Part shown: positions 37,283 through 45,609 of the stretch, in pieces
Layout of the letters: every line of letters starts with the position of its first letter
Numbering within the stretch: the first letter of the stretch is position 1
Assembly: GCF_027924665.1 (NCBI RefSeq)
Contig: NZ_AP027043.1
Coordinates: forward strand, 930,001 to 994,000
Direction of reading: 5' to 3'
Length of the DNA: 64,000 nucleotides
Source of the DNA: Flavobacterium sp. GSB-24
Lineage (GTDB): Bacteria > Bacteroidota > Bacteroidia > Flavobacteriales > Flavobacteriaceae
Translations under genes and position numbers: made by a program
The notes under the pieces: generated by a model
Database searches by the model: none
Told to the model about the DNA's origin: nothing
What the model saw: the letters and a program-made list of their open reading frames with translations, nothing else

Positions 37283-38044
37283 TTATCGTGAAACAATTTT
37301 TGCATCTTGTGATAGAATTTTTTTCTCGGCTTGATATACAATTAACGCCGCAGGCGCCGAATTTTTTTCGCCCAAAACGATAAAATGACATTCATATCTA
37401 AAATCACCTTTTTTAAATTCGTAATGATGATTCCCTCCTGTTCCATCGGCAAAGAAAACTCCATTTTCAATTACTAAATCTGGCTTGTCTGTCATTTTTT
37501 GTTTGATTGACCAAGAAGCGTAGCGATATTTGCCATTTCCTAAATCATCGATTCTGATTCGAAATTTTGACGTTTCTAAAACCGCAACAGGTTGTTTGAA
37601 ATCTGAAATCGAACTGTTTACATTTTTTTTCTGAGAAGCAATCAGCGAATTTTTTAATTTTTTCTCTGCTTCTGACTGGTAATTTATGCTGATGATTTTT
37701 CCATCAGTATCAATCCACAAATCTCCTTGATTCAGCATAATTCCTCTCCAACCCATTTCCGACCAATCTTTTGCAGGATCTGATTTGCTAATTTTTTCAA
37801 CTAAAATCGGGTCGAAAATTTGATTGTATTTTTTAACAAAGTCCGTTTTATTTTTTATCGCTGGAATTGGAGAATCTCTTTTTAATGGAAATTTTATCCG
37901 ATTGGAAACAGCTGTTTTATTACCGCTCTTTACCTCTGAAATAAATTTCGAAATAATTTTTTGGTATTCAGGTTTCAAATCCTGTGCGCTCATGCTCAAA
38001 GCACAAAACATAAAATAAATTAAAAACAATCTGACTATTTTCAT
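37283..38044 (-). CDS. Secreted protein of unknown function, 253 residues
   Basis: A signal peptide (IVRLFLIYFMFCALSMSAQ) precedes a region resembling NTF2-like or DUF4348-type small periplasmic domains (ISKFISEVKSGNKTAVSNRI, then WSEMGWRGIMLNQGDLWID). The second half is a beta-rich domain (SKFRIRIDDLGNGKYRYASW to GNHHYEFKKGDFRYECHF). No catalytic motif is evident. It is probably periplasmic and monocistronic, transcribed toward the terminator shared with the coiled-coil gene. The fold remark is a guess from sequence pattern. Confidence 0.75.
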   Translation of the reverse strand: MKIVRLFLIYFMFCALSMSAQDLKPEYQKIISKFISEVKSGNKTAVSNRIKFPLKRDSPIPAIKNKTDFVKKYNQIFDPILVEKISKSDPAKDWSEMGWRGIMLNQGDLWIDTDGKIISINYQSEAEKKLKNSLIASQKKNVNSSISDFKQPVAVLETSKFRIRIDDLGNGKYRYASWSIKQKMTDKPDLVIENGVFFADGTGGNHHYEFKKGDFRYECHFIVLGEKNSAPAALIVYQAEKKILSQDAKIVSR

Positions 38045-38095
38045 ATCAAAATAATTTAATGCGTTATAAATAAGTATTTTGAAAAACGAAAATGA

Positions 38096-38111
38096 TGTTT
38101 CACGTGGGACG
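38096..38111. promoter_or_regulatory. Isolated degenerate parS-like palindrome
   Basis: TGTTTCACGTGGGACG keeps the left half and the CACGTG core of parS but is imperfect in the right half. It lies between the 253-aa gene and the helicase gene, about 7 kb from the main cluster. Confidence 0.4.
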
Positions 38112-38120
38112 TCTCGAAAA

Positions 38121-40400
38121 TCAATTAATGCTGGCTTTGAACATTTTTAGTTCATCCCAGGTAAATTCATCTCCATGTTTTTCTTTCAAACCGCTTAGAG
38201 ATTCTTCTTGATAAAACTCAAACGCTTCTCTCAAAGCCAAAATTTTATCATAAGGTAAAACATCCGTTATTTCAATTTTCTTCGCTTGGATAAGTCTTAT
38301 CAAATGTCCTTCTATAGTTTGAACATTCAATTTACGCATTCTTGCGATATCTTCAACAGAATTTTTCTCCAGCCACAAATCATACGTTTCTTCGACTGTT
38401 GTTTTTTTAGCCGTTTTAAGCTCATTTTTATCTGCTTTAGCTGGTTTGTATCGAACAACGGGTTCTTCGGTTCTAAAAATGTCTGTATTTGTTATTTTAA
38501 GCTCATCACGAATCCTTTCGGCTTTATTGCTTTTATAATTTCTAATAAATGGAGATGAAAGCTTTTCTTTGGAGATTGCTTCGCCAGAAACCATAACTTC
38601 GATCAACAATTTTGCTTTCAACAATCTCAAAACTGCTTTTGTCTGGAGATCTTCTAAAAAATGCAGCTCTTCATAAAATTCTTTTACTTTTTTAAATTTT
38701 TGGATTTCTGCAATTTTATAAATCAAATCATCGACCAATTTGTCCATTGGTTTGAAAAAATAATCATAGGCGGCTTCTACCCTTTCTTTCACAAAAAATA
38801 AATCAACCGTTTCTTTGTTGAAAATTTTATTCAGCTGAATGATGAATTTCTGGGAAGGCTCTAAAAGCTGTTCGATTGTGTCTAAACGCTTATGTGCCCA
38901 AACGGTATGCTTTGATTTTTCTGAACCTGTCGCATTTTCGTTATAACTAAAACGATGATTGCGCCACTCCTGCGCGAGTTCTGTCCAATTAAAACTGTTT
39001 ATCAAATAGTTATGAATAAAATTCTTGGTTTCAAAATGCAGTGAGTTTTTCAAAATTTCTTCTGTTGCTTTGTTCAAAGCATAATCCATCACATCTTGAT
39101 CGTTCGAAATGCCATTCATCTGCATCGGAGAAAGCAAAATAAGCCCGTTTAACGAACGCAAACGCGAAAGTGCAACATAGGCTTGTCCCGGCAGAAAAAC
39201 TTGCGATACATCGAGCGCAGCTTTGTCGAAAGTTAAACCTTGACTTTTGTGAACCGTAATCGCCCAAGCAAGTTTGATGGGATAATGCGCAAATGTGCCT
39301 AAAACTTCTTCTTCGATTTCTTTTGTCTGTTCGTTGACTTTGTACCGAATATTTTTCCATTCGTACTTTTCCACTTCAAGTGTCATATTCTCTTCTGGAA
39401 AATGAACAAAGATTTCCTCGTCTGAAAGTGATTTGATTACACCCATTTTTCCGTTGAAATATCTTTTTTCGAAAGACAAATCATTCTTAACGAACATGAT
39501 TTGTGCTCCGACTTTCAATTTTAATTCTTCTTCGACTGGGAAAATCTTTTCTGGAAAATCGCCCACAACAAATGGCGTGTATATATACTCTTTACCATGT
39601 AAATCATTGATTGACTGTGAGTTAATAGAATCTGCCTTAGCGTTATGCGTTGTAAGCGTTATGTAGCCTTTGTTTTCCTTGAAATCAAAATCGGGCTTAA
39701 CATATTGATTTAGAACCGCAACGTCTTCTGGTGTAATCTGGTTATTTCGCAGATTATTCAAAACCGAAATAAAAATATCGTCTGTCTGGCGATAAATTTT
39801 AGACAACTCGATATAAATCGGCGGATTGAGCTGCAGCACATGCGAATGAAAAAAGAATTTTCCTCGATAGTAATTTTTCAAAGTTCTCCACTCTTCATCG
39901 CGAATAACCGGCGGTAACTGTAATAAATCTCCAATAAATAAAACTTGAACACCTCCAAAAGCTTGGCTGTTTCGTCGCACAGACTGCATCATAAAATCAA
40001 CTGCATCCAATAAATCTGCGCGAAGCATACTGACTTCATCAATTATCAGAAGCTCCATATTTCGAATTACATTTCTTTTGACGTTATTCATCTTAAAATG
40101 ACGGCGAAGCGATTCTTTATTTTCAAACTTAACCGTGTCTGTAAATTGCGCATTCCCCTCGTAAGACGGAATAAAGGCTGAAAAAGGAAGTTGAAACATC
40201 GAGTGAATTGTTACTCCACCTGCATTCAAGGCAGCGATTCCTGTTGGGGCAACTACTACCGTATTTTTGTGGGTTGTGGCAATAATTTCGCGTAAAAGCG
40301 TAGTTTTTCCTGTTCCTGCTTTACCAGTAAGGAAAATAGATTTTTGCGTCTGATTGATGAATTGTAAAGTGTAAGCTGCCGCTTCTGAAACGTTTTGCAT
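38121..40400 (-). CDS. Pif1/RecD-like superfamily 1 DNA helicase with C-terminal helix-turn-helix
   Basis: The protein is 759 residues. Walker A GKAGTGKTTLL lies at 26-36, motif Ia VVVAPTGIAALNAGG near 48-62, and the Walker B-type LLIIDEVSML at 117-126. GDLLQLPPV and the VI-region AITVHKSQGLTFDKAALDVS and AYVALSRLRSL complete the SF1B helicase core. The C-terminal part (about 600-759) is helical and includes an ETYDLWLEKNSVEDIARMRK helix-turn-helix element like that at the end of RecQ-family proteins. Pif1-like enzymes unwind G-quadruplexes and other blocks, acting 5'-3'. Substrates here are unknown. It is apparently monocistronic. Confidence 0.88.
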   Translation of the reverse strand: MQNVSEAAAYTLQFINQTQKSIFLTGKAGTGKTTLLREIIATTHKNTVVVAPTGIAALNAGGVTIHSMFQLPFSAFIPSYEGNAQFTDTVKFENKESLRRHFKMNNVKRNVIRNMELLIIDEVSMLRADLLDAVDFMMQSVRRNSQAFGGVQVLFIGDLLQLPPVIRDEEWRTLKNYYRGKFFFHSHVLQLNPPIYIELSKIYRQTDDIFISVLNNLRNNQITPEDVAVLNQYVKPDFDFKENKGYITLTTHNAKADSINSQSINDLHGKEYIYTPFVVGDFPEKIFPVEEELKLKVGAQIMFVKNDLSFEKRYFNGKMGVIKSLSDEEIFVHFPEENMTLEVEKYEWKNIRYKVNEQTKEIEEEVLGTFAHYPIKLAWAITVHKSQGLTFDKAALDVSQVFLPGQAYVALSRLRSLNGLILLSPMQMNGISNDQDVMDYALNKATEEILKNSLHFETKNFIHNYLINSFNWTELAQEWRNHRFSYNENATGSEKSKHTVWAHKRLDTIEQLLEPSQKFIIQLNKIFNKETVDLFFVKERVEAAYDYFFKPMDKLVDDLIYKIAEIQKFKKVKEFYEELHFLEDLQTKAVLRLLKAKLLIEVMVSGEAISKEKLSSPFIRNYKSNKAERIRDELKITNTDIFRTEEPVVRYKPAKADKNELKTAKKTTVEETYDLWLEKNSVEDIARMRKLNVQTIEGHLIRLIQAKKIEITDVLPYDKILALREAFEFYQEESLSGLKEKHGDEFTWDELKMFKASIN

Positions 40401-40446
40401 TGGGCTTGTATTAAAAAATAAAATTACCGCATTTTTATAAAAAGAA

Positions 40447-40476
40447 AAAACCTAAATCTTAGTGGATTTAGGTTTT
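40447..40476 (-). terminator. Terminator of the OmpH-like gene
   Basis: AAAACCTAAATC pairs with GATTTAGGTTTT around a 6-base loop. On the minus strand it is followed by a T-run and lies 26 bases after the OmpH-like stop. Confidence 0.82.
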
Positions 40477-40501
40477 CAGTAATTTAGTTAGTTTGGTAGT
40501 T

Positions 40502-41086
40502 TTATTTTTTTGCTTCGCCTTCTTTAGCTTCAGCTGCTGGTTTTGCATCTGTTTTTGGCTCTGCTTTATATTTATCATTTAATGCTTTAATAATATCTTT
40601 TGTAATATCATATTTATCTTCAGCATACAAAATACTTGCAGCATCTCCAGTTCCGTAGATGTAAGAATAACCGTTTTTCTTTCCGTAATCTTTGATGAAT
40701 TTTTTAACTCCACTAACAAGAGAATCCATTTCTACACCACTTTCTTGTTGTAATTGTTGTGCTAGTGCTTGTTGAGCATATCCTAATTGCTGCTCTCTTT
40801 TTTGCAATTCAGCACCTCTTTGCTGTGCCCATGCTTGACCATTAGCCTGCGCTTGACTTTGAAAATTAGCAGCGTCTTGTTTAAAACGTGAAATTTCAGC
40901 TTGTAATTGTCTTCCTTTTTCTTCCGCTTGAGCTTTGTATTTTGCCTCTAAATCTTTTGCCTCAGTGTACTCTTTCATCAAAACCGAAGTATCCACGTAA
41001 GCTGTTTTTACTTCCTTTACCTCTGCTGTTTTATTACAAGAAACTGCGAAAACTGAAAGTGCGATAATAACTAATGCTTTTTTCAT
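40502..41086 (-). CDS. OmpH/Skp-like lipoprotein with coiled coil
   Basis: From the ATG at 41086 the protein has 194 residues and begins with a lipoprotein signal, ALVIIALSVFAVSC, with the lipidated Cys at position 17; the longer ORF start at 41149 would bury this. The mature part has an Ala/Gln/Glu-rich coiled coil (EKGRQLQAEISRFKQDAANF and QQLGYAQQALAQQLQQES) and a small globular end (DYGKKNGYSYIYGTGDAASI), the pattern of OmpH/Skp periplasmic chaperones, which usually hold unfolded outer-membrane proteins. The lipid anchor departs from soluble Skp. The tail PAAEAKEGEAKK is low-complexity. Confidence 0.83.
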   Translation of the reverse strand: MKKALVIIALSVFAVSCNKTAEVKEVKTAYVDTSVLMKEYTEAKDLEAKYKAQAEEKGRQLQAEISRFKQDAANFQSQAQANGQAWAQQRGAELQKREQQLGYAQQALAQQLQQESGVEMDSLVSGVKKFIKDYGKKNGYSYIYGTGDAASILYAEDKYDITKDIIKALNDKYKAEPKTDAKPAAEAKEGEAKK

Positions 41087-41117
41087 TTTTTTTAATTCTA
41101 TTTTTAAGTATTGAAGA

Positions 41118-41125
41118 CAAAAATA
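41118..41125 (-). promoter_or_regulatory. Possible -7 box of the OmpH-like gene
   Basis: The minus strand reads TATTTTTG, matching TAnnTTTG, 31 bases before the chosen ATG. No TTG occurs at the usual distance, so support is partial. Confidence 0.4.
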
Positions 41126-41262
41126 TAAAAAAATCAATAGCATCAGCATAAAGTTTAAAAAATGCGCAAATTTTATGATATTGTTTTTATTTATTGAAAA
41201 AATATTTACAATAATCTGATACTATTAGAATAAAATCGCATTTTTTACGATTTTTTTAACCT

Positions 41263-41298
41263 AAAAAAGCCATCACCCATCGAGGGCAAAATAGCTTT
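41263..41298 (-). terminator. Terminator-like hairpin after the methyltransferase gene
   Basis: On the minus strand AAAGC and GCTTT close a hairpin with an inner GCCC/GGGT stem and a six-T tail, beginning eight bases after the methyltransferase stop. Confidence 0.55.
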
Positions 41299-41306
41299 AT
41301 AAAATC

Positions 41307-42155
41307 TTATTTATTTTTCAACACGTAAATGTGTGATGAAAATTCGTTTGTTTTTTTAGCTTTCCAATTTGATTTCAAACCAATGAAAAATGCTTTGATG
41401 TAATTCATCTTTCCTGTTTTGTATTTTTCTGATAAAAGACTCACGTAAAATGAATCAAACTTCATTGGAAGTATTTTTTCTAATTTTATATCTACTCTTT
41501 CAAAAAGCAGCTGAATTGATTTTTTTGAAAAATGCCAAAAGTGAATGGGCACATCATAAGCTGCCCAAAAAGTTTGATAATGATTTGCGTCAAACGATTT
41601 GTAGTTTGGAACCGCAACAATTAATGTTCCAGTTGGTTTTAATAAACGCTTCAATTCTTGAATCTGAAATTCTAAATTTGGCACATGTTCTAAAACATGC
41701 CACATTGTTATCACGTCTAAAGAGTTATTTTCTAAACTGTCGATTTCTTCAACAAATGAAATTCCTTTTTGTTTGGCAATATTCTTTGCTCTTTCGCTTG
41801 GTTCTACTCCAATTGTTTCCCAGCCATAATTTTTTGCTGTTAAAAGAAAATCTCCGGTTCCAGCTCCAATATCCAGAAGTTTACCTTTTTTAGGTTGTTC
41901 GCTATTAATTAAATTCAATTTGTTTTGAAGTGCAATATTTTTTATAAAATGATAAGCTTTTTCAAATAAAGAACGTTTGTTGTCGGTATGCGAAATATAA
42001 TCTTCACTTTCGTAATACTTACCTAAATTTTGAAGTTCGGGCTGTGGCGAAGTAATTAGCATATCTAATTCTTCATCGTAATACAAATCAAAAATTTCTT
42101 TTGAAACAGAATGGTCTTTTACAGTTAGAAAGTGTTTTTTGTTTAAAACGTCCAT
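41307..42155 (-). CDS. Class I SAM-dependent methyltransferase
   Basis: The protein is 282 residues. Motif I GKLLDIGAGTGDFL (about 91-104) binds S-adenosylmethionine; DVITMWHVLEHVPN is motif II/III in the Methyltransf_23-like family, with LLKPTGTLIVAVPN following. The N-terminal 80 residues (EIFDLYYDEELDMLITSPQP) are a degenerate relative of the zinc-binding head in some sugar or lipid methyltransferases, though no cysteines are kept. The substrate cannot be read from sequence; small-molecule or surface-polysaccharide methylation is the usual role. It is separated from mnmG by 324 bases and appears monocistronic. Confidence 0.82.
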   Translation of the reverse strand: MDVLNKKHFLTVKDHSVSKEIFDLYYDEELDMLITSPQPELQNLGKYYESEDYISHTDNKRSLFEKAYHFIKNIALQNKLNLINSEQPKKGKLLDIGAGTGDFLLTAKNYGWETIGVEPSERAKNIAKQKGISFVEEIDSLENNSLDVITMWHVLEHVPNLEFQIQELKRLLKPTGTLIVAVPNYKSFDANHYQTFWAAYDVPIHFWHFSKKSIQLLFERVDIKLEKILPMKFDSFYVSLLSEKYKTGKMNYIKAFFIGLKSNWKAKKTNEFSSHIYVLKNK

Positions 42156-42191
42156 TTTTAAATTTTATAGATATTGGGTTTAATTTATAGC

Positions 42192-42236
42192 AAATCCTAA
42201 AAACGAAATTTTATCGCTTTTAGGATTTTTAGTTTT
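42192..42236 (+). terminator. Hairpin in the methyltransferase-mnmG gap
   Basis: AAATCCTAAAA pairs with TTTTAGGATTT and encloses a short CGA/TCG stem; the plus strand has a following T-run. It points away from the flanking minus-strand genes, so its use is unclear. The rest of this 324-base gap holds AT-rich sequence and one parS-like site. Confidence 0.4.
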
Positions 42237-42392
42237 TTTATTTTATTCTTTTAAATTCTTTTCGTTCTCACGAGATTTAATATTCAACATAATTGCTAAT
42301 CTTATTTTGCACAAGTTTTAGAAAATATTACACTCGAAAATATGTCTTTTTCAGATTGTGAAATGATAAATTAGATTATTTATTTTGTAAAA

Positions 42393-42408
42393 GGTTTCAC
42401 GTGGAACA
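42393..42408. promoter_or_regulatory. parS-like site upstream of the main cluster
   Basis: GGTTTCACGTGGAACA matches the parS consensus TGTTnCACGTGnAACA except at the first base, counting either T or C at the variable position. Confidence 0.6.
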
Positions 42409-42479
42409 TTTCATATTTTAGATTTATAATACAAATTAAAAAAAAATCTAAAATCAACAATCTGCAATCTAAAATTAGA

Positions 42480-44351
42480 CTACCTTCCCATATAAATCAA
42501 AAGCACGGAAATATCACTGGGTGATACTCCGCTAATTCTTGAAGCTTGAGAAATAGTTACAGGACGAATCTTGCTTAATTTTTGTTTTGCTTCAATAGAC
42601 ATTGATTTAATTTTGTTATAGTCAAAATTCTCTGGAATCTTTACTTCCTCTAAACGATTTAGTTTATCAGCATTATTTCTTTCTTTCTCGATATAACCAG
42701 AATATTTCACTTGAATAACTGCTTGCTCAACAATTTCTTCATCCAAATCATTTTCTTGAATATATGATGCCACTTTTTCAAATTTCACCATGTCCTCTAA
42801 TTCAACTTGTGGGCGAGAGAAAATTTTAAACATTTTATCTCCTTGTGTAATTGGAGCAGATTCTTTCGCCTCCAAAATTGGATTTGTTTCTGCAACACTA
42901 ACACTCGTTTCTTTGAAGAACGAAACCATCTTTTCAGATTCATTTAATTTCTGTTCCATTCTGCGTAAACGATCTTCAGAAGCTAAACCAATTTCGTACG
43001 ACATTGGAGTCAATCTGAAATCGGCATTATCTTGACGCAACAATGTTCTATATTCTGCTCTAGATGTAAACATACGATATGGTTCTTCAGTTCCTTTGGT
43101 AATTAAGTCATCAATTAGAACTCCAATATACGCTTCATCACGTTTTAAAATCAACGGATCCTTTTCGTGCACTTTTAAATGTGCATTTATTCCAGCCATC
43201 AAACCTTGAGAAGCTGCTTCTTCATATCCAGTTGTTCCATTTATTTGTCCAGCAAAATATAATCCCTCTACCAACTTTGTCTCCAAAGTATGTTTCAATT
43301 GCGTCGGCGGAAAGAAATCATATTCTATAGCATAACCAGGTCTAAAGAATTTTACATTTTCAAAACCTGCAACAGAACGAAGCGCTTTAAATTGAATATC
43401 CTCAGGAAGCGAAGTTGAAAATCCGTTTACATAAACTTCACAAGTATTCCATCCTTCTGGCTCCACAAATAATTGATGACGCTCTTTATCTGCAAAACGA
43501 TTTATCTTATCCTCAATCGATGGACAATATCTTGGACCTAAACTTTTGATTCTTCCGTTGAACATTGGGGAACGATCAAAACCTTCTCTCAAAATATCAT
43601 GAACATCCAATGACGTATACGTCATGTAACAAGAACGCTGATGTGTTAATGGAGCTGTCATATCTGAATACGAAAATTTCGATGGCTTCGCATCTCCTTT
43701 TTCTTCATTCATTTTAGAATAATCCAAAGAACGTCCATCTACTCGAGGCGGCGTTCCTGTTTTCATTCTTCCAGCTTCAAAACCTGCTTTAATCAAATCC
43801 TCGGTAATTCCAGTTGCAGCACTTTCGCCTGCTCTTCCTCCACCGAATTGTTTTTCTCCAATATGAATCAAACCATTCAAAAAGGTACCATTTGTCAAAA
43901 CAACAGATTTGGAACGAATCTCCACACCAAGTGAAGTCCTAATTCCTTTTATCTTTCCATTCTCAATAATCAGTCCTTTTACCATTTCTTGGTAGAAATC
44001 AAGATTTGGAGTTCCCTCCAACATCATTCTCCATTCCTCAGCAAAACGCATTCTATCACTTTGAACTCTTGGCGACCACATTGCAGGTCCTTTTGATTTG
44101 TTCAGCATCTTGAACTGAATCGCTGTCTTATCTGAAACGATTCCTGAATATCCACCAAGCGCATCAATTTCTCGAACGATCTGTCCTTTTGCAATTCCAC
44201 CCATCGCAGGATTACAAGACATTTGTGCAATGTTTTGCAAACTCATTGTAACCAATAAAGTTTTCGATCCCAAATTTGCCGCCGCAGCCGCAGCTTCAGA
44301 ACCAGCATGGCCTGCACCCACCACAATAACATCGTATTCTTCTAAAAACAT
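42480..44351 (-). CDS. mnmG: tRNA uridine-5-carboxymethylaminomethyl(34) synthesis enzyme MnmG
   Basis: The protein is 623 residues, normal for MnmG (GidA). The FAD-binding VGAGHAGSEAA lies at about 11-21, the NPAMGGIAKGQIVREIDALGG block at about 47-67, TGTPPRVDGRS near 198-208, and the C-terminal FTSRAEYRTLLRQDNADFRL block near 426-445. With MnmE it modifies the wobble uridine of several tRNAs using tetrahydrofolate, FAD and glycine or ammonium. In many bacteria gidA lies near the replication origin and par genes; here a parS-like cluster follows on its 5' side. The ATG at 44351 gives the standard N-terminus. Confidence 0.97.
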   Translation of the reverse strand: MFLEEYDVIVVGAGHAGSEAAAAAANLGSKTLLVTMSLQNIAQMSCNPAMGGIAKGQIVREIDALGGYSGIVSDKTAIQFKMLNKSKGPAMWSPRVQSDRMRFAEEWRMMLEGTPNLDFYQEMVKGLIIENGKIKGIRTSLGVEIRSKSVVLTNGTFLNGLIHIGEKQFGGGRAGESAATGITEDLIKAGFEAGRMKTGTPPRVDGRSLDYSKMNEEKGDAKPSKFSYSDMTAPLTHQRSCYMTYTSLDVHDILREGFDRSPMFNGRIKSLGPRYCPSIEDKINRFADKERHQLFVEPEGWNTCEVYVNGFSTSLPEDIQFKALRSVAGFENVKFFRPGYAIEYDFFPPTQLKHTLETKLVEGLYFAGQINGTTGYEEAASQGLMAGINAHLKVHEKDPLILKRDEAYIGVLIDDLITKGTEEPYRMFTSRAEYRTLLRQDNADFRLTPMSYEIGLASEDRLRRMEQKLNESEKMVSFFKETSVSVAETNPILEAKESAPITQGDKMFKIFSRPQVELEDMVKFEKVASYIQENDLDEEIVEQAVIQVKYSGYIEKERNNADKLNRLEEVKIPENFDYNKIKSMSIEAKQKLSKIRPVTISQASRISGVSPSDISVLLIYMGR

Positions 44352-44414
44352 TTTGTTTTATTATTCTCCAAAAACCGCTAACGCGGTTTTTAGAATTACA
44401 TTTATATTTTTCCT

Positions 44415-44430
44415 TGTTCCACGTGGAACG
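44415..44430. promoter_or_regulatory. parS-like site upstream of mnmG
   Basis: TGTTCCACGTGGAACG is a near-perfect palindrome matching parS at 15 of 16 positions, 64 bases before the mnmG ATG. Confidence 0.7.
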
Positions 44431-44470
44431 CATATTTAATTTTCAATCTATGAAATTCCAAATTCCAAAA

Positions 44471-44929
44471 CTGGAGTCTTCAAACTGGAGTCTTCAAACT
44501 GGAATCTTCAAACTGGAATCTTCAAACTGGAATCTTCAAAATAGAATCTTCAAAATAGAATCTTCAAAATAGAATCTTCAAAATAGAATCTTCAAAATAG
44601 AATCTTCAAAATAGAATCTTCAAAATAGAATCTTCAAAATAGAATCTTCAAAATAGAATCTTCAAAATAGAATCTTCAAAATAGAATCTTCAAAATAGAA
44701 TCTTCAAAATAGAATCTTCAAAATAGAATCTTCAAAATAGAATCTTCAAAATAGAATCTTCAAAATAGAATCTTCAAAATAGAATCTTCAAAATAGAATC
44801 TTCAAAATAGAATCTTCAAAATAGAATCTTCAAAATAGAATCTTCAAAATAGAATCTTCAAAATAGAATCTTCAAAATAGAATCTTCAAAATAGAACTTC
44901 AAAATAGAACTTCAAAACAGACTTTGAAA
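44471..44929. repeat. 14-bp tandem repeat array, 30 full copies plus three 13-bp variants
   Basis: From 44471 to 44890 there are exactly 30 head-to-tail 14-mers. The order is two CTGGAGTCTTCAAA, three CTGGAATCTTCAAA and 25 ATAGAATCTTCAAA. Three degenerate 13-mers follow to 44929. Because 14 is not a multiple of three, it does not encode a repeat peptide in one frame. The array lies in the mnmG-ybeY gap, between parS-like sites at 44415 and 44950. It probably arose by slippage and is likely to vary among strains. Confidence 0.97.
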
Positions 44930-44949
44930 ACACAATCTTTAAAACGAAA

Positions 44950-45209
44950 TGTTTCACGTGAAACATTTCCTAAACTTCCATTCTCTACTTCTAAAAACCT
45001 ATCAAGAATCATGTTCCACGTGGAACGATTTAATCTTTTATTGAATTCATTACTTCAACGTTCCACGTGGAACGTTATAAAAAACTTTCATTTCCTATAA
45101 ACATGTTTCATGTGGAACGTTCTTAAAAATTAAAAATTAAAAACTAAAACGTTTCACGTGGAACATTGAAAAATAAAAAAGAGATTTAATTACTGTTCCA
45201 CGTGAAACA
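44950..45209. promoter_or_regulatory. parS: Cluster of six parS-like palindromes
   Basis: Sites begin at 44950 (TGTTTCACGTGAAACA), 45012 (TGTTCCACGTGGAACG), 45059 (CGTTCCACGTGGAACG), 45104 (TGTTTCATGTGGAACG), 45150 (CGTTTCACGTGGAACA) and 45194 (TGTTCCACGTGAAACA). The last equals the Bacillus subtilis Spo0J parS sequence and the first fits its consensus. Five of them are spaced 47, 45, 46 and 44 bases apart. They would bind ParB and seed chromosome-segregation complexes; no parA or parB is in the window, so function is inferred. The last site lies inside the ybeY 3' end. Confidence 0.82.
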
Positions 45210-45609
45210 TCTTCATTTTTTCTTCTTCCTTTGCTCTCATTAATTGAGCATCTTCATCCGTTTTATCTTTGTAACCGCAGTAATGAAGTATCCCATGGGA
45301 AAGTACTCTTTTCAATTCTTCAGCAAACGAAACATTGAAGTCTTTAGCATTATCTGCAACACGTTCCACAGATACAAAAATATCTCCATTTAACTCGTTG
45401 CCAACAGTATAATCAAAACTAATAATATCTGTAAGTGTATCGTGATCTAGATATTCAACATTGATCTTATGTAGATATTCATCATCACAAAATATATAAT
45501 TGATCTCTCCTTCTTTTTTCTTTTCAGAAACAATCACAGCACTAAGCCAGTCACTAAAAGCCTGCTCGTCTCCTAAAGTAAAATCAGTTTCGTAATTAAA
45601 ATTTATCAT
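45190..45609 (-). CDS. ybeY: Endoribonuclease YbeY (rRNA maturation)
   Basis: The protein has 139 residues. YIFCDDEYLHKINVEYLDHD and TDIISFDY lead to the metal-binding HGILHYCGYKD at 105-115. In classical YbeY this motif is HGxLHLxGYDH with three His ligands; here the third position is Asp115. YbeY takes part in 16S rRNA 3' processing and ribosome quality control. Its start overlaps the stop of the DUF4175 gene by ATGA, implying coupling. The last codons (MFHVEQ) are encoded across a parS-like palindrome, so the C-terminus is shaped by that site. Confidence 0.9.
   Translation of the reverse strand: MINFNYETDFTLGDEQAFSDWLSAVIVSEKKKEGEINYIFCDDEYLHKINVEYLDHDTLTDIISFDYTVGNELNGDIFVSVERVADNAKDFNVSFAEELKRVLSHGILHYCGYKDKTDEDAQLMRAKEEEKMKMFHVEQ

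Noticed and set aside
44471..44929. Tandem array as a possible CRISPR
   Set aside because: Units are 14 bases and abut directly, with no spacers, no leader and no cas genes.
44950..45209. CACGTG palindromes as terminators
   Set aside because: They are loopless inverted repeats without T-runs, lie in a cluster, and match parS; a terminator would need a loop and a U tract.
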